From Aquimarina mycalae (GTDB lineage Bacteria; Bacteroidota; Bacteroidia; Flavobacteriales; Flavobacteriaceae): 64,000 bases of DNA. Both the position numbers and the translations under genes were made by a program. Of the stretch, positions 8,239 through 17,399 are shown in pieces (the first letter of the stretch is position 1; every line of letters begins with the position of its first letter). Under the pieces are notes generated by a model that worked only from the letters and a program-made list of their open reading frames with translations, ran no database searches and was not told where the DNA came from. The stretch spans positions 62,001-126,000 of the forward strand of contig NZ_JARYGY010000009.1 in the NCBI RefSeq assembly GCF_029906345.1, written 5' to 3'.

Positions 8239-9112
8239 AATTACTAATAGCCTGATTTACATTACTTATAGAATTTACAGTAAAATTACCCAGAGCTATC
8301 TCATTAGTCTTTAAATTGGTGATATTTCCTAACAGATTTACGGGTGGTGTAGCAAATAACTGACTAGGATCTCCAGAACCTTCACTATCATTTGCTTCTA
8401 ATTGCAAATCTTGATTTAAATAAAATTGATAGGAGCTAAAATTAATATTACAAAAGGCAACTCGTATTTCATCATATTGAATTTCTATCTCATCATCTTC
8501 GTCCTGAAACTCAAACAAATCAATTTCAACGGTAGCATTCTCTTTCCCATCAAATACTACATCATTAGATTGCGATAAATTAGAAGAAACAACCTGCCCA
8601 TTCTGAAGTAACTCTATAGTGAACTTATAAAAATTAGTATCATCTTCAGGGTCACTAAATTCTATTTCCAGAATATCTTCATTTTTAATTTGTATATCAT
8701 TAACCACAACTACAGGTTTTAGCACTTCTTCTTTTGATGTAAACACAGTTCCATCATTTAACTCAACTTCTATCCAATAAGAGTTTCCAATGGTTGTTAT
8801 TATAGGCTCATTAGATGTATATACTCCATTATTAATTGCAAAATCATTTGTAATTAAACTTGTATTACCCAAATTATCTTTAGTAAATAAGGATAGTAAA
8901 GCATCATTTACAGGTTTAGAAGTAGATGAGCTTTGTAATGGAACAGATTGTTGAACATGTATTACTACTGGAGCAGTTTCGTTAGAAATGGTTCCAAAAA
9001 TGATGGTCTGTGTTTCGTGAGTAACATCAACACTTATTTCTTTAGTACAACTAATTGTAAGCAAAACAAATAGGATATTACTACATATAAAACGTACATA
9101 TGTATTTTTCAT
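8237..9112 (-). CDS. DUF4249 lipoprotein, partner of TonB receptor
   Basis: 291 residues with lipobox TISC (C22). The N-terminal half has the layout of DUF4249: 'IIFGTISNETAPVVIHVQQSVPL', 'VNDALLSLFTKDN', and 'YTSNEPIITTIGNSYWIEVELNDGTVFTSKE', which resembles a transthyretin-like beta domain. The middle is acidic (EDEDDEIEIQYDEI). DUF4249 genes in Bacteroidota nearly always lie beside a TonB-dependent receptor, and here the receptor gene is 4 bp upstream in the same operon. The likely role is as a surface or periplasmic partner for uptake of an unknown substrate. Confidence 0.85.
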   Translation of the reverse strand: MKNTYVRFICSNILFVLLTISCTKEISVDVTHETQTIIFGTISNETAPVVIHVQQSVPLQSSSTSKPVNDALLSLFTKDNLGNTSLITNDFAINNGVYTSNEPIITTIGNSYWIEVELNDGTVFTSKEEVLKPVVVVNDIQIKNEDILEIEFSDPEDDTNFYKFTIELLQNGQVVSSNLSQSNDVVFDGKENATVEIDLFEFQDEDDEIEIQYDEIRVAFCNINFSSYQFYLNQDLQLEANDSEGSGDPSQLFATPPVNLLGNITNLKTNEIALGNFTVNSISNVNQAISN

Positions 9113-9116
9113 GGTA

Positions 9117-11528
9117 TTAAAATTTAAAGTTATAGGTTATGAAAGGTATTGGCGCACCAACTACTGAATACTGAAATGTTCTTAGCTGGTTGTTTCTTAT
9201 AGTAGAATACACAGAGAATGGATTTTTATGACTATATACATTGTATACACCAAATACCCAGCTACTACTCCATCTTCTATTTTCTTTTTTTCTGGGAGTG
9301 TATGTAAAAGAGAGGTCTAATCTGTGTATGGGTTTTAATCGAAATGCATTCCTATCAGAATACGTAAAAAATTGGTTTCCATCGATTTCAAATTTACCAG
9401 TTGCATAAGTAGTTGGTCTTCCTGTTTGATATGTAAAAAAAGCACCAACACTCCATTTTTTTGATAGAGAATAATTTGAGGTAACATTAAAAATATGAGG
9501 TCGATCATAGTTTGATGGATAATAATTTCCATTATTTATATTCTCTGTATCGAACCTACTTGTTGTCTTTCTTTTGGTGACAGAATATGTATAGTTAGCA
9601 TTCCCAGTAAATCTTCCTTTTGTTTTGTAAGCACTTAACTCTAATCCGTATGAATATCCTTTTGCAGACAATAATTGTGTTTCCAGATTTTCATTTAAGA
9701 ATAAATCTGCTCCATTTTTATATTCTACCAGATTCTTGAAAGTTTTATAATATCCTTCTATAGAAAAATTATACCTCCTCTCTGAGGTATCATAGGCATA
9801 TCCTGCAGAAATCTGGTTCACCTCTAAAGGTTTTATATGATATCCAGCTGGTTTCCATATATCAAAAGGAAGCGTAGAAAATGTATTTGAAATCAGATGA
9901 ACATATTGAAACATTCTATTATATCCAAGCTTGATTGCCTTTCTTTTGTCTATATCATATTTTAAAGCCAAACGAGGTTCAAAACCATCATAACTCTTGA
10001 TAACCTCATTACTTTTATATTGTTTTGATCCAGTAATACTGCTTATAGTCATCGGAGCTTCTGGATCATAAAATGAAACTCTGTATGGACCTAAATTCCC
10101 AAACCACGAATACCTAAGTCCAATGTTTGCTGAAAATTTATTCAACTTTTTCTCATAAGATAGATATGGTGCTATCTCCAATCCCTTCTCAGTACCAAAA
10201 TTTACTGTATTTACAGTATTGTTATCTCCAGTTATTTTGGCTGGAGTAAAACGATATAATGTATTATTGATACCGAAGCGAATTTTTGTATCTGAATTCT
10301 GAAAAAAAGTAAAATCAGGTTTTACTATCCAGTTTTCTACGGCAGATTTCCAAGTGAAATTACTTGCTGATCCAGCTGGTCCTCCGCTACTATTCTCTGA
10401 AGATAAAGAATAGTTATAACGGCTAAAAATCCCAGACACATTCATAAACAACCTTTCAGAAAAAATATGATTCCATCTTAGTGTAGCTGTACTATTCTTC
10501 CATGAAAAATTAATACTTTCATTGGTGTTCTGTGAATTTGCATCATTTTGATCTTCTTCGGTATCATTAAACTTTAGTTTCATTACATCAGCACCAAAAT
10601 ATCCCGAAGCAAACAGTTTATTTTTTTCATTGATATCCCAAGAAAGTTTGGCGTTTAAATCATAGAAGTACACCTTATTTCCTTTTAAATTTTTTATAAG
10701 CGGAAAAACTAAATCAAAATAAGAACGTCTTCCAGACACCAGGTAGGTTACTTTGTTTTTCTTTATAGGTCCTTCTAGGGTTAATCTGGAGAACAAAAGC
10801 CCTAATCCTCCTTCTGCTTTAAACTGTTTATTACTACCCTCTCGTTGTCTAATATCTAGTACAGAAGAAGCTCGTCCTCCGTATCTTGCAGGGATTCCTC
10901 CTTTATACAATTTAGTATCTTTAATAGCATCCGCGTTAAAAATGGAAAAGAATCCCCATACATGCGACGAGTTATATATTGGTGCCTCATCCAAAAGAAT
11001 AAGGTTTTGGTCTATATTACCACCCCTTACATTAAATCCCGAAGTTCCTTCGCCAACAGAAGATATTCCTGCTTGTGTTAAAATTGCTCTGGTCACATCT
11101 GGTTCTCCTAGCAATGCGGGCAATTTTTTTATGTCCTGTGGTTTTAAATTTACAGAACCCGCAATAATAGTTGCTGTTTGACTTTTAGTGTTCTTACTTG
11201 TAGTAATTACTACTTCATCCAGGTAATTACTCACTGGTTTTAACTCGATATTTATTTTTTTACTTTCTAATAGATCAATCTCCTGGATAACATCTTCATA
11301 ACTTAGGTAAGAAATAATCAATGTATGTTTCCCTGATTCTAAGGTAAGTGAGAAAAATCCATACTCATTGGTTACGACTCCTTTATTTGATGTATTATCA
11401 TAAATGGTGGCTCCAAGTAATGTTTCTCCAGTAGTACTATCTCTAATTGTACCACTTATACTATACGATTGAGCTTGCATAATAAAAAAGGTAGAAAAAA
11501 GAGCAAAAATTAATAATAGGTATTTCAT
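9117..11528 (-). CDS. TonB-dependent receptor with carboxypeptidase-regulatory-like N-domain
   Basis: I place the start at the ATG at 11528 (MKYLLLIFALFSTFF), because it gives a standard signal peptide ending at MQA-QS; an upstream ATG at 11558 would add ten residues. About 803 residues. Order: signal peptide; beta-sandwich domain (SISGTIRDSTTGETLLGAT, about 22-100); plug domain ('EPDVTRAILTQAGISSVGEG', 'FNVRGG', 'ILLDEAPIYNSSHVWGFFSIFN'); then a 22-strand-type barrel ending 'GAPIPFITYNFKF'. It imports a ligand with TonB energy. There is no SusD partner; a DUF4249 lipoprotein follows instead. The ligand is not evident. Confidence 0.9.
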   Translation of the reverse strand: MKYLLLIFALFSTFFIMQAQSYSISGTIRDSTTGETLLGATIYDNTSNKGVVTNEYGFFSLTLESGKHTLIISYLSYEDVIQEIDLLESKKINIELKPVSNYLDEVVITTSKNTKSQTATIIAGSVNLKPQDIKKLPALLGEPDVTRAILTQAGISSVGEGTSGFNVRGGNIDQNLILLDEAPIYNSSHVWGFFSIFNADAIKDTKLYKGGIPARYGGRASSVLDIRQREGSNKQFKAEGGLGLLFSRLTLEGPIKKNKVTYLVSGRRSYFDLVFPLIKNLKGNKVYFYDLNAKLSWDINEKNKLFASGYFGADVMKLKFNDTEEDQNDANSQNTNESINFSWKNSTATLRWNHIFSERLFMNVSGIFSRYNYSLSSENSSGGPAGSASNFTWKSAVENWIVKPDFTFFQNSDTKIRFGINNTLYRFTPAKITGDNNTVNTVNFGTEKGLEIAPYLSYEKKLNKFSANIGLRYSWFGNLGPYRVSFYDPEAPMTISSITGSKQYKSNEVIKSYDGFEPRLALKYDIDKRKAIKLGYNRMFQYVHLISNTFSTLPFDIWKPAGYHIKPLEVNQISAGYAYDTSERRYNFSIEGYYKTFKNLVEYKNGADLFLNENLETQLLSAKGYSYGLELSAYKTKGRFTGNANYTYSVTKRKTTSRFDTENINNGNYYPSNYDRPHIFNVTSNYSLSKKWSVGAFFTYQTGRPTTYATGKFEIDGNQFFTYSDRNAFRLKPIHRLDLSFTYTPRKKENRRWSSSWVFGVYNVYSHKNPFSVYSTIRNNQLRTFQYSVVGAPIPFITYNFKF

Positions 11529-11597
11529 AGATTGTATGCATTTATAGATTAAGTACATACAAAATAACAGTGGTATTCAGGTCTTGTTTCACACAAC

Positions 11598-11626
11598 AAG
11601 TCCAGTTGCTTCTATTCGGACTTTTT
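11598..11626. repeat. Second copy of the GCTTC-loop hairpin
   Basis: AAGTCC (11598-11603) pairs with GGACTT (11618-11623) around a loop with TTGCTTCTAT. The loop and lower stem match the hairpin at 8207-8238, and in both the plus strand continues with six Ts. It overlaps the last codons of the AraC gene. The pair flanks the TonB/DUF4249 genes exactly. Confidence 0.55.
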
Positions 11627-12709
11627 TATAGATAATTCATACTGTTTAGGGGTCATCCCTTCAATCGTCTTAAAAACACTATAAAATGTTGATTTAGAAG
11701 AAAAACCAGCTTCTTCAGCTAGTCCTAAAATAGATAATTGTTTTGCTTTCGGAGTTTTCATCAATCTTTTGAATTCCTGAATCCGAAAACCATTGATAAA
11801 ATGATAAAAACTGGTACCGGAATAGGTATTGATAAGTTTTGAAAGCTCTTTTTCTTTAAGCTGAAGTGATTCTGAAAGTGTTCGCAAATTTAAATTTGCA
11901 TTGGTAAATAATTTTTCCTTTGCGATACTATCTTTAATTATATTAAAACGTTCTTTTTCAATGTCATTTTCTTCAACAGTCAAATCTGTATTCGAAATTT
12001 CTAAAGATTCATTCTTTAAATCATCTGAAAAAAGTGATGCTTTAAATACCTCTGATTGAGAAAATCCATTATACGCAATCCAGTATACCATTATAAATGC
12101 AAGTACAACTGAACTTATATGAAAAAAAGGTTCTATCGTTTCTTCATCTAGATCCAGAACAACTTCAATAATATCAAATAAAATAAATGCAAGGCTTATA
12201 TACACAATGGCTTTTATCCAGGTTAATCTTTTATTCTCTAGATCGGAATAGAAGCTATTTAATTCTGAAACAATTCTTTTCGTTTTTCTAAGGATTAAAA
12301 CATACAATACAATTTCAACTGGAAAATGAATTAAATCAAGGATCAAAAAACCTATTTCTTTATTTACAGCAAAAATCAGCGTTAAATCGATTAAAACTAT
12401 TGGTAAAAATATGAATGTGAGGGTTTTTATATACGGTTTGTTAATAGTTTGATACGTATACATGTACAAAAGAAACGGTATACATAAAAACATCAAAAAC
12501 AGTATTCGATTAACAATACTATCTTCATCTATTTCATAATCTATCAATCTCAAAAGAATACTAATTGCTAGTAGCCATAAGAATAATCCCAGAAAAATAT
12601 TAGCTTTTTTATTTGCAGACTTCATAGTAAAAAAAAGAAGACCTAACATGAAAGCCGCAGAAAATGTAAGAATTTCTATAATTGATAAAAAGGTCAATTC
12701 AATATTCAT
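11612..12709 (-). CDS. Membrane-anchored AraC-family regulator
   Basis: 365 residues. The first ~215 contain seven hydrophobic segments (for example LTFSAAFMLGLLFFTM, FLGLFLWLLAISILLRL, TLTFIFLPIVLIDLTLIFAV). The C-terminal ~100 residues form the AraC double helix-turn-helix, with 'NLRTLSESLQLKEKELSKLIN' as the first HTH and 'ILGLAEEAGFSSKSTFYSVFK' plus 'MTPKQYE' as the second. Such proteins sense a signal in the membrane and act on nearby genes. It lies directly upstream of the TonB/DUF4249 operon on the same strand and is the obvious candidate regulator of it. The last codons are part of a hairpin. Confidence 0.85.
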   Translation of the reverse strand: MNIELTFLSIIEILTFSAAFMLGLLFFTMKSANKKANIFLGLFLWLLAISILLRLIDYEIDEDSIVNRILFLMFLCIPFLLYMYTYQTINKPYIKTLTFIFLPIVLIDLTLIFAVNKEIGFLILDLIHFPVEIVLYVLILRKTKRIVSELNSFYSDLENKRLTWIKAIVYISLAFILFDIIEVVLDLDEETIEPFFHISSVVLAFIMVYWIAYNGFSQSEVFKASLFSDDLKNESLEISNTDLTVEENDIEKERFNIIKDSIAKEKLFTNANLNLRTLSESLQLKEKELSKLINTYSGTSFYHFINGFRIQEFKRLMKTPKAKQLSILGLAEEAGFSSKSTFYSVFKTIEGMTPKQYELSIKKSE

Positions 12710-12790
12710 ACTTCAAAATAGAAATTATTTCATTAAAATATGAACGTAATTTAACTTTATTTCTTAATGTTACTTATAAGACATGTAAAT

Positions 12791-14416
12791 TTATTTTTTG
12801 ATAAATTTATTATTTAATACTCGATTTGTTGTTAGAAGAATCCCTGTAACTCTATTAAACTTGTCCCGTTCTATTTTTAAGATATAGTCAAAAACTAAAA
12901 GCTCATTTTTGTTTAAAACTTCCAGATCTTCAGCTTGATTGAATCCATTTAAAGAAATAGATAATTTCTCGTTTTTATAATTTATAGAGAATCGAACATC
13001 TAATTCCTTACTGTAATATTGACCAACATAACTTTCTAAATCCGCGAGCGTGACTTCCTCATTGGGTAACTTAGCATATACTATTGATTTTCCTGTTGGA
13101 TAGAACAATATCATTTCTGTATCAAAAAATCCAATTTTAAGTTTATGATTATAAGATATACTATAAAGATTTTGTTTTTCTTTACTAAGTTCGATTGGGT
13201 TGTTGTTACCATTTCTCCAAGTAAATTTCCCATCTTTTTCTTCAATACGAATTAAGTAATTATCAGGTGATAAATATTGTCCTAGCAATTGGTATTTTTG
13301 TAAATTGTTTGAGACAGTCTCTAATCGTTCATCATAAGAAAACTCAACTTCTTTTTTAGGAAGAAATAGCTTTGCAATTTCATCTGCTATAGCTCCACTC
13401 CAGAGTTTGCTATTATTGCTCATTACAAAAATAGTTAGCTCTTCTTCTGGAAAGCGAATAGTTTGCGAGTGATAAGAACCTGTGCTTCCAGAATGATGAA
13501 CAGCCTTATAGTTTAGTCGATCTTCTAGCTCTAAACCAAAGCCATATGTTGTGATTTCACTATTAGGAATGGGTAGTTGACTCTCTATCAATAATTGATT
13601 ATTGTTGAATTGTGCATTTTGTATGGCCTGTTCGAAAATTAATTGATCTTTTAAGGTTGTAAATAAAAATCCATCACCATAGAGATTTGTCATCATTGGA
13701 TATTGCTGCCAAACACCATTTCCCCAATCAGAATAAGGCAAGGCTTGATACGGTATAACGTGCATATAATTTTTAAGAAATGTAGTGTTTTTCATTCCTA
13801 AATTTTTGAAGAACTTTTCTGAATATTCATGAAACTTTTTATCAGAAACAACTTCAATAATTTTAGTTAATAAAGTATAACCAGAATTACTATACATGTA
13901 TCTTGAGCCTGGTTTAAATGCTAAATCTTCCTGTACAGCGAGTAAATTATCTACAACATCATCATTATCCATTCCTATTTGCTTCCACCAAGGTTTTTGT
14001 TGAATACTCATTAAGTCAACATAGTCCCTAATGCCGCTAGAATGATTCAACAGATGTCTTATTTTAATTTTATCTTTTACATTAGGATATAATTGGGGTA
14101 AATATTTTCTAATATCATCTTCTAAGTTTAACTCTTGTTCTAGCGCTAAATTTAAAGTCATTAGTGCTGTAAATTGCTTTGCCGTTGACGCTATGTTTGA
14201 ACGTGAATTGACATCTATTTTCACTTTGTGCTGCAAATTAGCCAGACCTTTATAACCTTCGTATATAATTTTACCTTTTTTTATTACACCTACAAATAAA
14301 CCAGGATCATCATCTGATAATTTAGAATTAATTATAGAATCTATCTCTTGTATTTGCTTTTGAGCAACCAGTGAAACTGAAATAAGGAAAACAATTGGTA
14401 CAATTATTTTTTTCAT
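12791..14416 (-). CDS. Exported serine hydrolase (class C beta-lactamase family)
   Basis: 541 residues with a signal peptide (SLVA-QK). The three serine beta-lactamase/DD-peptidase motifs are present: S77-T-A-K80 (SxxK), Y175-S-N177 (YxN) and H308-S-G310, in the place of KTG. The N-terminal ~350 residues make the catalytic domain; the C-terminal ~150 residues look like the beta-barrel extension found in the EstB/ClbP-type group. Likely substrates are D-peptides or esters; true beta-lactamase activity is doubtful. It stands between two membrane AraC genes, so either may control it. Confidence 0.88.
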   Translation of the reverse strand: MKKIIVPIVFLISVSLVAQKQIQEIDSIINSKLSDDDPGLFVGVIKKGKIIYEGYKGLANLQHKVKIDVNSRSNIASTAKQFTALMTLNLALEQELNLEDDIRKYLPQLYPNVKDKIKIRHLLNHSSGIRDYVDLMSIQQKPWWKQIGMDNDDVVDNLLAVQEDLAFKPGSRYMYSNSGYTLLTKIIEVVSDKKFHEYSEKFFKNLGMKNTTFLKNYMHVIPYQALPYSDWGNGVWQQYPMMTNLYGDGFLFTTLKDQLIFEQAIQNAQFNNNQLLIESQLPIPNSEITTYGFGLELEDRLNYKAVHHSGSTGSYHSQTIRFPEEELTIFVMSNNSKLWSGAIADEIAKLFLPKKEVEFSYDERLETVSNNLQKYQLLGQYLSPDNYLIRIEEKDGKFTWRNGNNNPIELSKEKQNLYSISYNHKLKIGFFDTEMILFYPTGKSIVYAKLPNEEVTLADLESYVGQYYSKELDVRFSINYKNEKLSISLNGFNQAEDLEVLNKNELLVFDYILKIERDKFNRVTGILLTTNRVLNNKFIKK

Positions 14417-14485
14417 GACTCATTTTATTTAATACAAAAGTCATGGTAAATACAACGTCAAACGCTTCAAATCTTGATTTGAGAC

Positions 14486-15667
14486 CTATTCTTTTCTTAT
14501 TTTTTCTAAATAATCTTTAGGTGTTAAGGAAGTACTCTTTTTAAAAGCTCTGTTAAATGTAGCCTTACTATTAAAACCACAATCCAGAGCTATTCCCAGA
14601 AGTGTAGAGGAGTTTTGTTCGCCTTTATCTAATTTTTCTTTTATAGCTTGTATTCTATAGTAGTTAACAAAATCGTTAAAGTTCATTTTAAATCCCGAAT
14701 TTACAACAGAAGATATTGTTTTTGTAGTAGTTTCTAATTCATTAGCAACATCTGCAAGTGTAAGGCGTGGGTTTTCAAACAGACGCCTTTCAATCATTAA
14801 TTTTGAAAGTTTATCTTTCCAAAGGAGCACATTTTGTTCAGTATCAATTGTTTTATGCGTATTTTTTGGAGCTAAAATTTCATTCTCAAAAACATTTATA
14901 ATTTTTAGTTTTTCACCTGACAAAGTAATTTGCTTTATAATGTTACCATAACCAGTTACGGCGATATAGTAAAAGACAAAGGAAAATGAAATATAATGCC
15001 AAAATTGACTTCCAAACTCACCCCAATCAGGATTAAGTATAAAAAATAAAACCCTTAAAATTAGAATCCCTAAAAACGCAACCATAAAATTACGAATCCA
15101 TTTGAATAAAAGCGTTTCAGCATAACTCACTTTATCAAAAACTAACTTTTTATAATTAAAATAATAACGAAGGCTTAAGGCTAAATATAAGGTCATGGAG
15201 ATTAAACCTGTTGCCTGATACCAATTTGCTAAATCTTTATCTCTATCATCAGCATAAAAATAATAGTCATCTAAGACTATTTTATCGATTACAAAAACAA
15301 TGAGGCTATAAATAAGGTATAAAAGGGCTGGAACAAAGTGTAACCAATCTTTTTGAATAAGTTTAAAAGATGTGTTTAATAAACTCTTCGTATAAAAATA
15401 AACCACAGGTCCTATTAATAAAACCTGCATAAAGGGAATGAAGAATAAGATTTCTTTTGTTATTTTCTCTGCGTACCAATTTGCATACCCTAACATATAA
15501 GGTGTAATATACATTGCATATAAAAACAACAATAAACTGAGCCATCTACTAGCTTTATTATTATGAATTATTCCTTTTCTCAATAATAAAAGAGAAAAGA
15601 TTATTCCGTGAAAAAAGAATATTAGTAATAAAGAACTTTTTTGACTAAAAGCGAAAGGAAAATCCAT
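14486..15667 (-). CDS. Membrane-anchored AraC-family regulator
   Basis: 393 residues. Seven hydrophobic segments lie in the first ~240 residues (LLLIFFFHGIIFSLLLL, WLSLLLFLYAMYITPYML, FIPFMQVLLIGPVVYFY and others). The AraC domain is at the C-terminus, with 'LTLADVANELETTTKTISSVVN' and 'LGIALDCGFNSKATFNRAFKK', then the 'LTPKDYLEKIRK' end. A small inverted repeat TCAAATC-TT-GATTTGA (14467-14482) lies between its stop and the serine hydrolase gene and could be its operator. It most likely controls the hydrolase, though this is inferred from position only. Confidence 0.85.
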   Translation of the reverse strand: MDFPFAFSQKSSLLLIFFFHGIIFSLLLLRKGIIHNNKASRWLSLLLFLYAMYITPYMLGYANWYAEKITKEILFFIPFMQVLLIGPVVYFYTKSLLNTSFKLIQKDWLHFVPALLYLIYSLIVFVIDKIVLDDYYFYADDRDKDLANWYQATGLISMTLYLALSLRYYFNYKKLVFDKVSYAETLLFKWIRNFMVAFLGILILRVLFFILNPDWGEFGSQFWHYISFSFVFYYIAVTGYGNIIKQITLSGEKLKIINVFENEILAPKNTHKTIDTEQNVLLWKDKLSKLMIERRLFENPRLTLADVANELETTTKTISSVVNSGFKMNFNDFVNYYRIQAIKEKLDKGEQNSSTLLGIALDCGFNSKATFNRAFKKSTSLTPKDYLEKIRKE

Positions 15668-15830
15668 AGCTAGAATAACAACATATGCTTTGTAAAACTA
15701 TGAAAATTAGACTTGATTCGAAAACTCTTATAAAGAGGTTATTATTTGTAGCTAAAGTGAAACTCGAACCAATGAATTTCAGCGTATAACTCCTAATCTT
15801 CAACTTTTTTTAATTTAATAAAAAGCAAAA

Positions 15831-15855
15831 CCTGTTTGCACCATTCACAAACAGG
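15831..15855 (-). terminator. Terminator of the msrB-msrA operon
   Basis: CCTGTTTG (15831-15838) pairs with CAAACAGG (15848-15855). Read on the minus strand the stem is followed by TTTTGCTTTTT, a normal U-tract. It lies about 60 bp after the last gene of the msr operon. Confidence 0.8.
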
Positions 15856-15917
15856 CTTTGAGGTTAAAAAAACCTAGACAGTAAATTATTCAGAAAGAAG
15901 GTTAATTTTAACTATAC

Positions 15918-16232
15918 CTATTCTGAGAAAAGAGTTTTACAAGCTATTGCTGCTCTATACTTTAAGGTCATCATGCGCTGCAATTTAGCCTGTTCTACAA
16001 ATTTCAAACCTTCCTCTGAGTTACCATCTTTTTCTAATAACAAAATTGCCTGAGCCTCTAACTGCTCCGCTTTTTGTACTTTCTTCTGGATAATCTGGTT
16101 TAATTCATCAATATCCGTCGTCATCTTATTTCTGGTAGCTATTACATCTTCAGTAGGTATCGATGCAACCGATGTATCGGTTGTAAATCCAAATAATAGT
16201 ATTGTTCCTAAGTATAAAATTGCATTTTTCAT
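15918..16232 (-). CDS. Small exported helical protein, unknown function
   Basis: I choose the ATG at 16232 (MKNAILYLGTILLFGF), which gives a signal peptide; an upstream ATG at 16259 would add nine residues and overlap msrA. About 104 residues. After the leader the protein is mostly one long helix with heptad-like spacing (DIDELNQIIQKKVQKAEQLE, then GLKFVEQAKLQRMMTLKYRA). One Cys lies near the C-terminus (AACK-type). It is last in the msr operon, followed by a terminator. No family recognised; a role in the periplasm linked to oxidative damage is only a guess from position. Confidence 0.65.
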   Translation of the reverse strand: MKNAILYLGTILLFGFTTDTSVASIPTEDVIATRNKMTTDIDELNQIIQKKVQKAEQLEAQAILLLEKDGNSEEGLKFVEQAKLQRMMTLKYRAAIACKTLFSE

Positions 16233-16251
16233 TGTATTTGTTTTTATATAG

Positions 16252-16806
16252 TTAAACACTTGTTTTCTTTAACTTATCTGCATGCATTTCTCTTAACTTT
16301 GACAATTTTGGAGCTATCACAACCCTACAATATCCTTGATTCTGATTATTTCTATAATATTCCTGGTGTTGCTCTTCGGCTTCATAAAAAATATCTAGAT
16401 GACTGATCTCTGTAACTATAGGATCATCATAATACGGAGCAATTTCTTTAACTACTACCTCAGCAATTTCTTTTTGTTGTTCATTATGATAATAAATTAC
16501 AGAACGATATTGAGTTCCTTGATCTGCACCTTGACGATTTAAGGTTGTAGGATCATGGCTAGTCATGAAAATCACAAGTATCTCTTCATAAGATATTATC
16601 GTTGGATCATAACTAATTTGTACTACTTCTGCATGACCCGTTAGACCAGAACATATTTCTCTATATGTAGGCTTTCCTGGTGCGTTTCCTCCACTATACC
16701 CAGAAACAACCTTAGTTACTCCTTCTATTTCTTGAAAAACTGCTTCGATGCACCAAAAACATCCACCTCCCAATGTAGCTATGTCTAATTTTTTATTGTT
16801 CATCAT
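16252..16806 (-). CDS. msrA: Peptide-methionine (S)-S-oxide reductase
   Basis: Reduces the S form of methionine sulfoxide in proteins. 184 residues. The catalytic signature GCFWC gives the active Cys at C16 (resolving-type C19), followed by 'EAVFQEIEGVTKVVSGYSGG', 'YREICSGLTGHAEVVQI', 'DPTTLNRQGADQGTQYRS' and the C-terminal 'HQEYYRNNQNQGYC'. There is no signal peptide, so it is cytoplasmic. Its start overlaps msrB by 14 bp, so both are translated from one mRNA. Confidence 0.96.
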   Translation of the reverse strand: MMNNKKLDIATLGGGCFWCIEAVFQEIEGVTKVVSGYSGGNAPGKPTYREICSGLTGHAEVVQISYDPTIISYEEILVIFMTSHDPTTLNRQGADQGTQYRSVIYYHNEQQKEIAEVVVKEIAPYYDDPIVTEISHLDIFYEAEEQHQEYYRNNQNQGYCRVVIAPKLSKLREMHADKLKKTSV

Positions 16807-17251
16807 TTGTCCTTTCTATTTGTATTGATTCAGAGTTTATACAATATCGTAATCCACTAGGTTCTGGACCATCAGGGAATACATGACCTAAATGCGCATC
16901 ACAAGTATTACACAATACTTCGACTCTAGTCATCCCAAGTGATGTATCCTTACTGTACTTAATAGCATTTGTTTGAATTGGCTGTGTAAAACTTGGCCAA
17001 CCACTACCAGAGCCAAACTTAATAGTAGAATCAAACAAAGGTTGTTCACAGCAAATACAGTTGTAATGCCCTTTATCAAAAATACTACACAAAGCTCCGC
17101 TATGTGGCAACTCTGTTCCTTTGTTACGAGTAATTCTAAATTGCTCTGGAGTCAATATCGCTCTCCACTCCTTGTCACTTTTTTCTACTCTTCTGCTAGG
17201 CTTTGGATTTCCATTTACAGAAAAACTAATTACATCTTTCCAAGTAATCAT
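16793..17251 (-). CDS. msrB: Peptide-methionine (R)-S-oxide reductase
   Basis: Reduces the R form of methionine sulfoxide. 152 residues. Zinc site: CxxC at 65-68 (CICC) and CNTC at 114-117. Catalytic Cys C137 in 'LRYCINS'. The typical blocks 'GSGSGWPSF' and 'DAHLGHVFPDGPEPSGLRYC' are intact. No signal peptide. First gene of the msrB-msrA operon. Confidence 0.96.
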   Translation of the reverse strand: MITWKDVISFSVNGNPKPSRRVEKSDKEWRAILTPEQFRITRNKGTELPHSGALCSIFDKGHYNCICCEQPLFDSTIKFGSGSGWPSFTQPIQTNAIKYSKDTSLGMTRVEVLCNTCDAHLGHVFPDGPEPSGLRYCINSESIQIERTNDEQ

Positions 17252-17399
17252 ACCTTATCTCCTTTCAGTTTAGATTTAAATTTTATGCAAAGTTATGGTA
17301 ACAGCTACCTTTTGGTTATATACATACTACCTTAGTAATTGTATTTTTTTCCTTTAATTACCTAAACCTCAAAACATCTATTCCTATACTGCCGTACGT

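Noticed and set aside
10753..11181. 142-codon open frame on the plus strand inside the TonB receptor gene
   Set aside because: It lies fully antisense to a gene with clear motifs, and its translation has no coherent domain or signal peptide; it is a shadow frame.
12791..14416. True class C beta-lactamase (resistance gene)
   Set aside because: SxxK and YxN are present, but HSG replaces KTG, the protein has a long C-terminal extension, and it sits with sensors; a peptidase or esterase is more likely.
14467..14482. TCAAATC-TT-GATTTGA as a terminator
   Set aside because: The stem is short, AT-rich and has no T-run in either direction; at best it is an operator.
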